A DNA stretch of 64,000 bases. It comes from Liriodendron chinense. Its lineage: Eukaryota > Streptophyta > Magnoliopsida > Magnoliales > Magnoliaceae. The first letter of the stretch is position 1; the number at the start of each line of letters is the position of its first letter. The DNA lies in NCBI GenBank assembly GCA_003013855.2, contig ML058337.1:3720001-3784000 (forward strand), read 5' to 3'. A program made the translations under genes and the position numbers. Below, piece by piece: positions 9,255 to 19,972 of this stretch. The notes beneath the pieces were generated by a model that saw only the letters and a program-made list of their open reading frames with translations, did no database searches and was not told the origin of the DNA.

Positions 9255-12200
9255 AGATCGTCATGGCTGGTGGTGCTTCCAACGCTGGCCCTTCAAAGGC
9301 TGGTCCCTCAGGTTCTAAGGCAATTACACGTAAGCGCAAGAGACCTTTGCCCAAGAAAGTGACATGACCATCTGATCAAAACCCTCAGTGGTTTCATTAG
9401 CCCGAAAAGTTTAACTTTTATGAGCGCATCCTCACACTACCGAAGGATATTCAACAGAAGATCCTTTACGATAAAGTCCTACCGACCCCTCCAGAAGAAG
9501 GCATGGAGGAAGAATGAGATGCCTAGGTATGCTCCACTACGGGGTTTTTGTACTGATGAAGTCATCGGATCCGAAGAGGGTGAGGCGAGCCCAATTGTGC
9601 CCATTCAGTCTGCTAAACGCGGTCGCCCTAAGACGGTCGGTAAGAGTGCCAAGCAAGTGTACATGGAGAAACAGGCCAGGTCAAAATCCGACAGGATGAA
9701 GGTCGTCTGTAAAGTTGGCAGTATCGTCCCTTATGATCCGCAACCCATACACGAGGCAGTACATCCAATTCCCTAAGAGCTTTCAACGGTATCGATCTCT
9801 CCCAAGCATCGAGCCTTCTAATGTATGCCGCGCCAACTCTTTCCACAGCGTCGATTCCTGGACCTCCATCCCTAAGACGTTCCTCAACTGCGCTGTATCT
9901 AAGAATGGCACACTGTAGTCTGTCCTTGGGGAGAAGGACATGATATTCTTAGAGCCGAACCATGATCCCCACCAACCGTTTTCGACCCACTACTACGAGA
10001 CCTTACGCCAGAGATTTCGTCCTTTGTCAGATGCAGAGATTTGGCCGACGGGTGGGTTCCGGACCTGAGGTCACTTGAGCCCTCATCCAGGTTATGAAGC
10101 TTGGGCCAACCGGATAATTGAGCAGCACGAAGATACCCTAAAACAAGTGGGTCTCCTGAGGGCTATCCAAGCGACATCAAGCTATTTTTATAGGGAACCG
10201 CGCGTCTATAAGGGGTTTCTGAACTATTGGAGTTCCATCACCAACTCCTTCCATTTGCCTTGCGGAGAAATGAGTATCTCCCTCTGGGACTTGTATCGAA
10301 TAGCCAATCTTCCCATCCGTGGCAGAATTTATGACGAATGGACGCCCAGCGACGAGGAGCTATCCAAAAAGAAGAAGGGCGTTGATGATGGCTTTTATTC
10401 TGAAGCCTGCTATGAGTTATTTGAGGAGCTTCCGCAATTTCTGGGCTCCAAGGATAAAGTACCATTTGAAGATTGGTTGATTTATTTCAGCCATGGTCTA
10501 AAGTGAGTTTCTTCACTTGAGTTGTAGTCTTTGCGTCCTGTTCCATTCTTTTCTTTTACTGATGATTTCTCTTTCTTTTTCAGCTTGGATTACGCGTCAT
10601 ATGATGAAGGTCGCAGAGACAAATTGGTCTTAGAGGCCAAGATGAAGATGAAGTTCCCACAACCGAACAAACTATCTCCCACCTGCAAACTCGCTGGATT
10701 CCTAGCCTATTGGCTATGCTGCGTGGCCCTTCCGAGCTCCAAGCAGGCGGACAGTGTGAGGGTTTCCTGTTTTGCCATAGCAAGGAGTCTGGCTAATGAC
10801 CATCGTTATGCGTTGGCCCCAGTGGTATTATGCTCCATATATCGGGCCTTCGGTGGTGTCATCAGCAACAAGGGTTCTGCTTCCTTCGGGATAAATTCCT
10901 CCTTCTGCGAATGGCACTTCTTCTCGGGTTGGCTTGGGGTGTATTTCCCTTGGGTGTACGGCATGGAGCTCAAGGATTTCATTCAGAGGGGGTCGGTCCC
11001 ATTGCATGCTTTCTAGAAGCGGATGATGAACAGCGAAAACTTGACAACTATCGAGGCAAAGATAACTCGTCATGATGATGTCGACTTCTTCCTTTTCTCG
11101 GGCACTAACAGTGAAGACCCGGTCTTGCTCGATGACGATGAAAGTCTTGGCTCCTACGGGCGTTGATTTCTGATATCTATTCGCCCAGGCTCACTGCCTT
11201 TGAGGGATGGTGCTGAGTTTTGGAGAGAGCCGTACTACCCGAACCAATTTGCCCGTCAATTCGGCTATGACCAAGGGGTACCGGAGACGCTTGAACCAGT
11301 GACGAGAGAACAGCGGGCCTATGGCACAGGACCGATCCATTGGAAGTGGATATGGCGGCAACTTTTATTAACTAGGTCGGGTTATTCCTTCATCGTTTCA
11401 GGTATAGAGTATACTCCTGGTGCTACATACGGGTGGATGAGGTGGTGGGCTCACCAATATTCCTTAATCCGGAACAATCGTCACGTAGCTGACCCGATCT
11501 TCGTTTCACCTCTGATCATTGATCCTGCTCCCGCTGACGGCCTAGGCTATGTGTCGGAGCCACTTCGTCAATTAGCCACCCCGGGCGTGCAGAAGTTTAT
11601 GACCTCTCTGAATGTAATAATAGATCATGAGAAGCCCGAGCACACACTTGAAGCGTGGATCGCCTATGGGCAGAGGGTCACATTGCAAGGGAATCCAGAT
11701 TCCCCACTCGTTAGTCCCATGACAGAGGGACAAAGAGAGCGTTATGATATCGGTGACGATGATGATGACGAGGCAGGTGATGCTGGTGAAGAGGAAGATG
11801 CTGGTGGCGATGATGGTGGGGACAATAATGACGATGATGTTGGTGATGGCAACAATGGAAGGGGTGGTGGCGATGTTGAGGTTGGTGAAGGTGATGGTGA
11901 GGGTGATGTTGCTGCAGCAGGGACCCCATCGACCGGTGGTTGGGGAGGTTGTGATCAGAGTCCAGCGAGTCGGACGAGTCTATCCAGACGCTCTGTTCCA
12001 GGAGATAGTGATTCTAAACCGTCTCCTGAGCGGTCTGGTCCTTGAGTGAAGACCGCCCCTCATGTTTCTATCATCGATGGAGGGAAGAAGATCAAAGATA
12101 TGTGAAAGCTGTACAGGGCTGAAAGGCTACGGAGTCGACTCTCCAAGGTTACTGCCAGCATTTCGACTGATGATATAGGTGAGGTAAGGGAGGAAGGGGA

Positions 12201-12560
12201 GATGAGTTCTCAAGTTGGTCTGGACGAAAACCACCCTACAGAGGGGGGGTGAAGACAACGAGCCGATCTATGATAGATCTGCTCCCGCAGCAGACATAGA
12301 GCCCATCCCTATGGACCTTGATAGCGGGGCACAAGCTGAAGATCCTCCCCTTGCCAACCCTGTCAACAGTAAGGCTGCGACCAACCCTAGCCCTACTCCT
12401 GAGGCAGGGCCCGCTATTGTCTCGGAAGGAGCAGCACCTCTCTCTCTCAAGAAACCATGCCTTCCGATGTTGCTAGTGCACCAGAGCCTATCATAGAAGC
12501 ATCCCCATCACTAAACCAGTTCAAGCTATTACCGCCCCTGAAAATTTGAACACTCTTACA
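9255..12560 (+). pseudogene. Plant mobile domain (PMD, aminotransferase-like) gene, antisense extra ORF of the minus-strand Tat element, broken
   Basis: The first ATG (9263) opens a basic N-terminus of 34 residues that stops at 9367. Bases 10075-10502 and 10584-11016 are two halves of a PMD domain, with words such as LRAIQATSSYFYREP, ISLWDLYRIANLPIRG, LAGFLAYWLCCVALP and SSFCEWHFFSGWLGVYF. They are joined in frame by an 81-nt GT-AG intron (10503-10583). 11200-12045 carries the rest (WREPYYPNQFARQFGYDQ) and then a D/G/E-rich tail of about 70 residues. Stops and frameshifts at 9367-10070, 11016 and 12045 break the gene. PMD proteins of this type are encoded antisense between integrase and 3' LTR in some Tat elements, which is the position here. 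Function is unknown. Confidence 0.75.
10503..10583 (+). other. Intron inside the PMD gene
   Basis: The donor is AAA/GTGAGT and the acceptor is TTTTTCAG/CTT after a pyrimidine tract. Removal of 81 nt keeps the PMD frame open across the junction. Spliced genes antisense to a retroelement cannot be copied from the element's own genomic RNA without keeping the intron, so its survival fits antisense transcription. Confidence 0.75.
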
Positions 12561-12953
12561 CCTAGTTCACATTACACGATTTTCATAAGTTGAAAGGATT
12601 ATGTGATTTGTGGATTAGCTGGACTTTGATTGAAGGTGTTGAGAAACTAAGCCAGGGTACTTTGTCCATCCTTGTCCATGGGAAATAACGAAAGATATGG
12701 ATTTCTAAATGTCCTATCTAAATTAAAAGAAAAAGGAAAAGGAAGGATGAAATCGGGAATGATGGTAAAATGGTGGAAAATTCTGATTAGGGCTACCTAT
12801 TACCAACCGGGGGATGGTCTAACCGTAACCAAAGCCGGAAATGAGATGTAGTGTGAAAGCCGTCGGAAGGGCAGTAAGGCAAATTCCTGTCATTGGCTTG
12901 ATTGTTGCTCCATACACCTTGAGATCTATAGTCTAGTTGATCTAGGAAAAATC
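12561..12953 (+). other. Interruption between the PMD gene and the coiled-coil gene
   Basis: Higher AT content and no frame related to either neighbour. It may be a long intron, intergenic spacer or inserted sequence. Confidence 0.35.
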
Positions 12954-14384
12954 ATGAAGGTATACAAGTTGCCTGCTCGCGACAGGCATATCGAGGCTTG
13001 TCTATCATCCCCTCAACTCGCAGCGGCAGGAGTGATATCTCGTGAAGAGCTCGTGATGACCAATGCTGGGGAGAAAAAAGGGTTGCTACCTCGCCTCAAG
13101 GGTATAAACTCGAAGAGGCAGAAGAAGACGCCTGCTGGTCCTTCTCATCCGTCTAATCGGACGGGTGTCGCCCAAACTCCCCCTCTCGAGGCTGCGGTGG
13201 CCGTGCCAGCGGCTCCTGCTCCTGTCGCTCCTTCACTGGTGGTTCCTCCTGAACCACCAGTTATTAATATTATTGATAACACCCCGAGGGACGACGGGGC
13301 AGGGGTCAAGCTGCCCCCCAGTTGAAGAATCTCGCGAGCATGAAGGTGCTCGCGAGTTGGATCCTTCTCGCGAGTCGGCTACTGCTCAAGCTGCGAGCCC
13401 AGCTGGACTGGTAGTAGCTCAGCCTTCTAGTAGTGGAGCATTCACCATCCCTCGTCATCTTCACCCCATCTGCAAATTCTTGTTTGACAATATTTCCCCC
13501 CAGACCTTCGGCACCCTTCCCGAGCCAAGTCTTGAAAACCTCTTCCTCGAGGCAGGAGTGAGGATGGTACAGGTAACTTATTTTTAATTTGATCCTGTTG
13601 TTTTGCCTTCTTTTTGTTTGCTCCCGAGTCTTTATCTCATAACCTTTCTTCTGTTCTGTAGGGCTTGGACCTCATTCTACGGACAAGGCGTGACATCCTC
13701 GCCGCCTGTCGTTTGATAGATGAGGCTGACGGGAAGAGGATTGCTCTGGAGAAAGCGGTCCATGGAAGGGACCAAGTCATCAAGTCTCGCGAGACCCTGA
13801 TCGCGAAGATGACTGAGGAGAAAAAGATCCTTATTGAGAAGGTCCAGGTCCTGACCGATAGGTACCAGGCTTTGGACACGAACTTTGCCAAGCTCGCGGA
13901 GTTGAAAGAGAAGGCAGAGAGAGAAAGAGAGATCTTCCACCAAGACAAGATCTCGTTGGAGGGGTTGCTCGCAGAGGTCAAGTCGCAGCTCAAGGAAGCC
14001 AGCGACAATTTGGAAAAAGAGCGCTCCACTCTCGCGCAGCTCAAGGACGACTCGATCCACTGGGACGAGGAGAGAGTAGCCCTTGTTAAGATGCTATCTG
14101 AAGAAGGAGCTCGAGCTATCACGGAGTTCCGAACTTCGCAGCTGTACGACGAAGAGAGATATGAGTCGTATGATGCTGGTCGCGACTTCGTACTACGAGT
14201 AGTGCAACGGATGTCCCCATCTTTTGATATGGGTGAATTCGAGAAGGTCGCGACCATCATAGCTGCGGAGGAGAGAGTAGCTGCCAAGAATAAAGTGACC
14301 GAGGTCACTCAAGCTGGAGGGGTCACCGAAGTGGGCCCTGAAGTCAAGAGTGCTGCTCCTCCTTCAACCGATGCGCGAGAATGA
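12954..14384 (+). pseudogene. Coiled-coil protein gene, second antisense cistron of the Tat element
   Basis: The ATG at 12954 opens a frame that runs into a Pro/Ala/Val-rich low-complexity stretch. A frameshift near 13321 moves to the frame of 13322-13572. A GT-AG intron of 89 nt (13573-13661) follows, with a good pyrimidine tract, and joins in phase 0 to 13662-14384. The last exon encodes about 240 residues. Residues 20-160 are a charged, heptad-like coiled coil rich in E, K, R and L; a conserved-looking tail (DAGRDFVLRVVQRM, then FDMGEFEKVA) comes near the end. The stop at 14382-14384 is followed by an AT-rich tail with AATGAAA. It converges on pol of the minus-strand element. I do not know the family name; it may be part of the same antisense transcript as the PMD gene. 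Confidence 0.6.
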
Positions 14385-14778
14385 TTATCTCCTTCTTCTC
14401 TTTTTTTTTTATGTATTGAATTCTCTTTGTAAACAACTAGACCTTGTAATCTGTTGAGATGAAATGAAAGAAGATACCTTTTGATGATATTGTTGGGGTT
14501 TTATCTCTCCTTTCTTTTGCTCTTTCTTGCTTATATGGTGAATGCCTTCATACTTAACTCAGATGAGTTAGGCTCAATCCGGGGGTCTTAGTGATCATGT
14601 CCGCTTGGAGATAGACTGATCTATCGATTGAGGCTTTGACCCTACCAAGGGTAGGTAATTGGCCAAGAGAGTGTGGATATTCTCTTCGGGGCTATTCGGG
14701 TCCAAATAAATGGAGTAGCAACCAAAAATACTGTCTTTGATTGATATTTATTCGAATGTCATCCAACATTACATCGGT
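14385..14778. other. Convergent 3' spacer between antisense genes and pol
   Basis: It holds the likely 3' end of the coiled-coil gene (T-rich tract, then AT-rich sequence up to about 14520). The rest carries no frame. Confidence 0.4.
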
Positions 14779-15010
14779 TTAAGGGAAATACCGTAGCAAA
14801 TGTTCCACATGCCAAGGGCGACGTACGGGTCTTCCCTGCATATCTTCAAGATATTCCCTGCATATCTCCAAGATAATAAGTACCGGGTCACACAATTTTA
14901 ATGACTCGATACGGGCCTTCCCAATTTGGATCCAGCGAACGAGCAGGAGCTCCGAGGTTCTTTCTAAGGACCAAATCACCGAGCTGGAAACCTCTAGGCC
15001 GAACTTTAGC
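14779..15010 (-). pseudogene. Integrase C-terminal part of the minus-strand element
   Basis: Two overlapping frames together give the end of a Ty3 integrase: a DLVLRKN word, then LDPNWEGPY and PRPWHVEHL-like words before the stop at 14779-14781. This is the GPY/F-type region that ends many plant gypsy polyproteins. A frameshift lies near 14930. The catalytic core that should precede it is missing. Confidence 0.7.
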
Positions 15011-15335
15011 ATTATCTCAGGTACTATCATTCCTCACTCCCTTTTATTTTCAAATTGCTCTCATGTTTTGCTCATTGCATATCTTTTACATTGAGGACAA
15101 TGGAAGATTTGGTTTGGGGGTGTAGGATCACTTGGATGAATCCAACGTTTTGTAACATTTCGAGCAATTATGTAGAAAATTTTCGATTTCTCTAAATTCA
15201 AAACTCTTTTGAAAAACTTTGTTTCTATGCATTCGAGATGATATGAGTATAGGAAGAGGAGATACGAAGTGTACGAAGTTGTAAGTCTTGAACTTCTCTT
15301 AGCATAATGGTTTTATATGTGAATTCCCCTAATTA
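15011..15335 (+). mobile_element. Foreign fragment replacing the integrase core
   Basis: The sequence has no integrase coding sense on the minus strand. On the plus strand it contains TTGAGGACAATGGAAGATTT followed by GGTTTGGGGGTGT, which resembles the polypurine tract and 3' region of Athila/Tat elements. It is probably the 3' fragment of another LTR element. Confidence 0.4.
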
Positions 15336-15782
15336 TGTGATTGAGGGGGTGGTCAGGTTGTATAATTCTGATGAGGGGGCATGGATTTGATTCGCATGCT
15401 CCTGACACTTGAAGCATTTTCTGACGTGCTGGCAACAGTCTGTCTCCATGGTGAGCCAATAGTAGCCGAGTCGTAGAATCTTCTTTGCCATCATGTGCCC
15501 GTTCATGTGTGGGCCACAGATTCCTTCGTGTATTTCTTCCATGATCTTTGCAGCTTCTACTTCATCGACGCATCGAAGGAGGATGTGATTATAGGATCGC
15601 TTGTAAAGAACTTCGCCACTGATGGTGAACTGGCCGGCTAAACGCTGGATGGTTCGGCGATCTGTTGCTGTTGCTGACTCTGGATACTCCTGGGTTTCAA
15701 GATATTGCTTGATGTCGGCATACCAGGGTTTATCAGGGACAGCTTCAGCTTCTTGTATTTGTAGGCAAAAATCAGGTTCTTC
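15336..15782 (-). pseudogene. Integrase N-terminal zinc-binding domain and linker
   Basis: The open stretch after the stop at 15783-15785 includes a DKPWYADIKQYL linker word, then the HHCC zinc domain (HEGICGPHMNG with CFKCQ about 30 residues later) and GYYWLTMETDC, a typical Tat-lineage signature. The frame ends at 15333 where the foreign fragment begins. The remainder of the integrase is absent apart from its C-terminal end. Confidence 0.8.
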
Positions 15783-17939
15783 TTAAATTTTGATTGTGAG
15801 CTCCCATTCTGAAGCTCCTCTTGGTATCTCGAGCATCGACGCGAGTGTGGCGAGAGCAACTGCAAACTGGTTCTTGGCTCTGGGCATGTATGAGAAGGTG
15901 ACTTCTTTGAATTCTTCGATCAGATTTTCAAGATACATATGATATGGTATCAACTTCTCGTCCTTGGTTTTCCATTCGCCATTGATCTGATTGATGATAA
16001 GCTGTGAGTCTCTAAATACTCGTAGCTTCTTGACGCCCAGGATTTTGGCTTCCCTTAAGCCAGTGATGCATGCTTCGTACTCTGCCATGTTATTGGTGCA
16101 TTCGAATGCTATGCGCCTTGAGATAGGAATAGGGACATCATCTGGAGAGTAGAGGATTGCTCCAATACCACTTCCTTTAGAATTTGCTGCGCCGTCGAAG
16201 AATAACGTCCACTCATCTTTTTTCTTTTCTTCTTTTTCAATAAGCAAGAGATCTTCATCAGGGAAGAACGTCTTGAGCGGTTGATAATCCAGGAGGGAGT
16301 GGGCCGCAAGATGATCGGCGAGGGCCTGCACCTTGATTGCCTTCTGAGTGACATAGGTGATGTCGAACTCAGACAGTAGTAGCTGCCATTTAGCTATCCT
16401 TCCAGTGAGTGCCGATTTCTCGAACAGGTACTTGAGCGGATTCATGTGAGCGAGGAGGAGAATAGGGAATGCAATCATGTATTGACGGAGTCGCTGAGTT
16501 GCCCAGACTAGGGCGAGGCAAGTCTTCTCGATCGGGGAATACCTGGTCTCGTAGTCGGTGAACTTTCGGCTCAAATAATATATTGCTTGTTCCTTCTTCC
16601 CGGTCTCGTCGTGCTGGCCGAGGACACAGCCAATGGCTTCTGCTGCTACCGAGATGTATAACAATAGTGGTCGTCTGGGAGCGGGCGGCACTGGGACTGG
16701 AGGATTCATGAGATATCTCTTGATGTGGTCGAAGGCGACTTGGCAATCATCATTCCATTCTTTTGGAACATTCTTCCGAAGGAGCTTGAAAATGGGCTCA
16801 CAAATAGGTGTGAGCTGTGTGATGAAGCAACTGATGTATTGAATTCTGCCGAGGAAGTCACGAATTTCTTTCTCTGTTCTAGGAGGGGGCATCTCTATGA
16901 TTGCTCTGGTTTTGGTCTCGTCGACCCTGATGCCATCCTCGCTCACCATAAAGCCGAGGAGCTTACCTCCCATTGCACCGAAGACACATTTCTGAGGGTT
17001 GAGGCGAAGCTTATACTTTTCTAATCTGTTGAATAACTTCTTCAGATCTTCAAAGTGCCTTTCAATTGTGCGAGATTTGACGATCATATCGTCCACATAT
17101 ACTTCAAGCTCTTTGTTCATCATGTCGTGGAATAGTGCTGTCATTGCTCGTTGATATGTTGCTCCTGCGTTCTTCAAACCGAACGGCATTACCCTGTAAC
17201 AGAAGGTTCCCCAGGGAGTGATAAACGATGTCTTCTCGCGATCTTCGATGGCCATCTTGATCTGATTGTAACCTGAGAACCCGTCCATGAATGAGAAGAC
17301 CTTGTATCCAGCAGTATTGTCAACCAGAGTGTCGATGTGTGGCAAAGGGAAGTCGTCTTTAGGACTGGCTTTGTTAAGAACTCGAAAGTCGATGCACATT
17401 CAAACCTTGCCGTCCTTCTTTGGTACTGGTACGATGTTGGCGAGCCATTCAGGGTAGTTGGAGACTACCAAGAATCCCACATTGTACTGCTTGATGACTT
17501 CATCTCGGAATTTCATAGCCCATTCTGGCTTCATTCTTCGAAGTTTCTGCTTCACTGGTCTCATATCTGCCATGGTTGGCAGATGGTGTACGACGAGCTC
17601 TTCATCGAGCCCCAGCATGTCTTCATATGAGAACGCGAAGTTGGACAATCTTGGAGCTAGGAACTCTATCATTTTCTGTTTCATCTCAGGCGGCAACGAT
17701 TTTCCAATACGTACTTCCCTAGGGATCTCAGGTGTCCCCAAGTTTACTATCTCGAAATAATCGGCTACAACATTGGCTTTGGATTCGAACCTTTTGAGGA
17801 GATACTCTAGTTCGAGAGCCGGGTCATCATTTTCCTCATCCCGAGCTTCGTCCAGACCCATGAGCTCGAAGTCTAATTCGATGTCGAAGTCGTATGTTTC
17901 GACTTCAAACTCATGCGACTCTTTGGACGAACTTGGCAC
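15783..17939 (-). pseudogene. Reverse transcriptase, RNase H and second (archaeal-type) RNase H of the minus-strand element
   Basis: 17939-17400 encodes the region before RT, ending in PVPKKDGKV. A single in-frame TGA at 17400-17402 then interrupts the first RT block, and 17399-15783 is open for 538 codons. Within that stretch, residues 1-200 are RT with the YVDD active site at 101-104 and FMDGFSGYNQ near 38. Residues 240-365 are the Ty3 RNase H, whose usual first aspartate is lost (LLLYISVAAEAIG). Residues 396-525 are the extra RNase H of Tat elements (FDGAANSKGSG, MAEYEA, FRDSQL); its last catalytic aspartate is V513 (QFAVALA). The TGA looks like one C-to-T change at a CpG. Confidence 0.88.
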
Positions 17940-18780
17940 ACTATTGAATGCAGGAAACGAAATGTTTTTTGGTTTTTGAGATTTTTCTGAAATGAAAATG
18001 CTAGATGTTTTTTATTTTTGAAAGTTTTTAATTTTTTTGGGTTTTTGGAATTCACGGGACTTTGAACAAGCGGGCATTGCAGACCATGATTGATCCCAGC
18101 TTGTTCCAAAGTTTCGATCGCTGCTTAAACAAGCGTTTTTTTTGAAACCAGAGCCCTCAGATGGCTCTTTGGCTGATTCAAAAGTTAGGGGAACGGATGA
18201 CCATTCAGGACCCCATACTTCCTCCCTTGAAGAGGTGGGGGTTGATGATTCGGGCGAAGAATCACAGTCTAGCCCAATGACCATGATTTCTTGCTCGTCG
18301 GGTTCGAGATCTGAGTCGTACTCAGTCCCTCCCGGATCACTTACCTCGCATTGCAGTTCGTCTGGTTTCACAGTGAGACACATGTTTGGGATCTGGACAT
18401 CGGACCAATCTAGGGCTGGCCATTTCCCTTTCTTGGTCCAATGGATGGGGGGCTTCTGCCCCTGGTGATGATTGTTGATGTTGATATGGGCAAGTCGTGC
18501 CCCTTGCTAATAGATGCTGAGATGGGCAAGTTGTGCCCCTGGTTGGGAGCAGTTGTCAGAGTAACCTGGTCCTGAAGCTGCTGTATTTTACTTCCTTCTT
18601 CATCTTCATCATTTCCTTCTTCTTCTGGAGGCTTAGACGGTTCGAGAATCTGATCCCATCGAATGGGGGCCACGTGGCCCAAACTAGGCTCATCGGGAGG
18701 CCTTTGTGTAGTGCAGTCGGTTGATTCCCTCCTGGATCTTTGCAAGGTTCTCCTGACTTGACGAATTGGATGGGTGAGCA
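17940..18780 (-). pseudogene. Protease-RT linker, acidic and frameshifted
   Basis: Minus-strand frames at 18383-18012 and 18781-18410 encode D/E/S-rich sequence without a known fold (for example EYDSDLEPDEQEIM). Tat polyproteins have a long poorly conserved linker here. Frame changes occur near 18000, 18400 and 18600. Confidence 0.55.
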
Positions 18781-19778
18781 CCGAAATTTCTTCTTTCTTT
18801 TGTCCATGAAGATTGCCTTATATCCGAGTCCCCATTTGCGTTGGTTATATATCAGCGGTACCTTTCTAGACTTGAAATAATTCTTCATTCGGTATTTGAG
18901 GCTCAGACGTTCTGCTGGTGAGAAGATACGGTCCACCCTTATCGGTTCTGGATTGGCGATAGAGTTCACAGTCTCGAATTCAAAACTGTGAAACGGGATG
19001 TCTTCTTCAGAGTGCTGGATATCGATGACCAGGATGTCTGGTTCAGTGGCGGCAGCATTGGAAGGAATGATGAGCTCCTTCTCTGCATGGATAGAGATCA
19101 CTTGATTTCCACAGATGTATTTCACTCGTTGATGCAGGGTTGATGCACAGCTCCAACATTATGCAGCCAAGGTCGTCCGAGTAGCATGTTGAAAGAGGCT
19201 GATATATCCAGAATTTGGAATGTGATAGTGGAGATTTCTGGACCTATCTGTACCTCTATGTCGACCTCCCCTTCCACTGATCGGCGGGTGTTGTCGAATA
19301 CTCTGACACATATGGTGCTAGGTCGGAATGAAGAAGGACTGATTCCCAGACGTTTTGCAGTCTTAAGTGGGCAGACGTTTAAGCTTGAGCCATTATCGAT
19401 AAGGACCAGTGAGACGCAGAGGTCTTTGTATCGTAAGGCTATGTTGAGGGATCGCCCATGATCGCGTCCTTCTGGTGGTAACTCATTATCGGTGAAGGTG
19501 ATGGCGCGTGGAGCCAGGAGCTGCCCAATCATCAATGCTATTATCTCTAGCGCCGTATCGGAGGAGACGTGAGCATCGTTCAAGGTTTTGGCAAACATTT
19601 CTCGGTGTATGCGAGATGTGCAGAGTAGTTCCCATACTGAGATTTGAGCAGGGATTGACTTGAGCTGAGTCGCCACATCGTATGCGGCTTCATTTTTGTT
19701 GCCGAGGCCTGAGAGAGCGCCTTTGGGATCTCCTCTGTTTTGATTATCCCTTCGGATGCAACGCCCATTGGTATTCAT
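18781..19778 (-). pseudogene. Retropepsin-type protease of the minus-strand element
   Basis: 19778-19122 holds the protease: the active-site word is LIDNGSSLNVCPL, where D-N/T-G is the catalytic triad position, and the fold ends at FNMLLGRPWLHNVGAV. Immediately after, the frame shifts (near 19145) into the frame of 19125-18556, which continues with VISIHAEKEL. The position fits loss of a single base. A second stretch (FSPAERLSLKYRM) continues toward the linker. Confidence 0.8.
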
Positions 19779-19972
19779 ATTCCCTACTTCCGTACATTCT
19801 GGATAGTGTCATGGGACCTCTTTATAATTTGCCTCACCTTTGCCCTCTAGGACCACCGGTTCTTGCAATGGTGCTGGTGTGGGCACCAGATCTTCCTCGT
19901 ACGGAGCTTTTGCCTTGAGAACTACATTGTTGCCTGTGCTGAAGGAGTAATATCGAGGCTTGTCTTCATAGA
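19779..19972 (-). other. Gag-protease junction
   Basis: Short stretch between the gag stop at 19973 and the first protease methionine. It still has Gag-like composition in another frame, so a frameshift is likely. Confidence 0.4.

Noticed and set aside
11711..11929. Histidine-rich minus-strand frame
   Set aside because: Antisense shadow of the Asp/Gly-rich tail of the PMD gene.
13637..14308. 223-codon minus-strand frame opposite the coiled-coil gene
   Set aside because: Serine-rich shadow of the coiled-coil exon; the plus-strand frame has splice borders and coherent composition.
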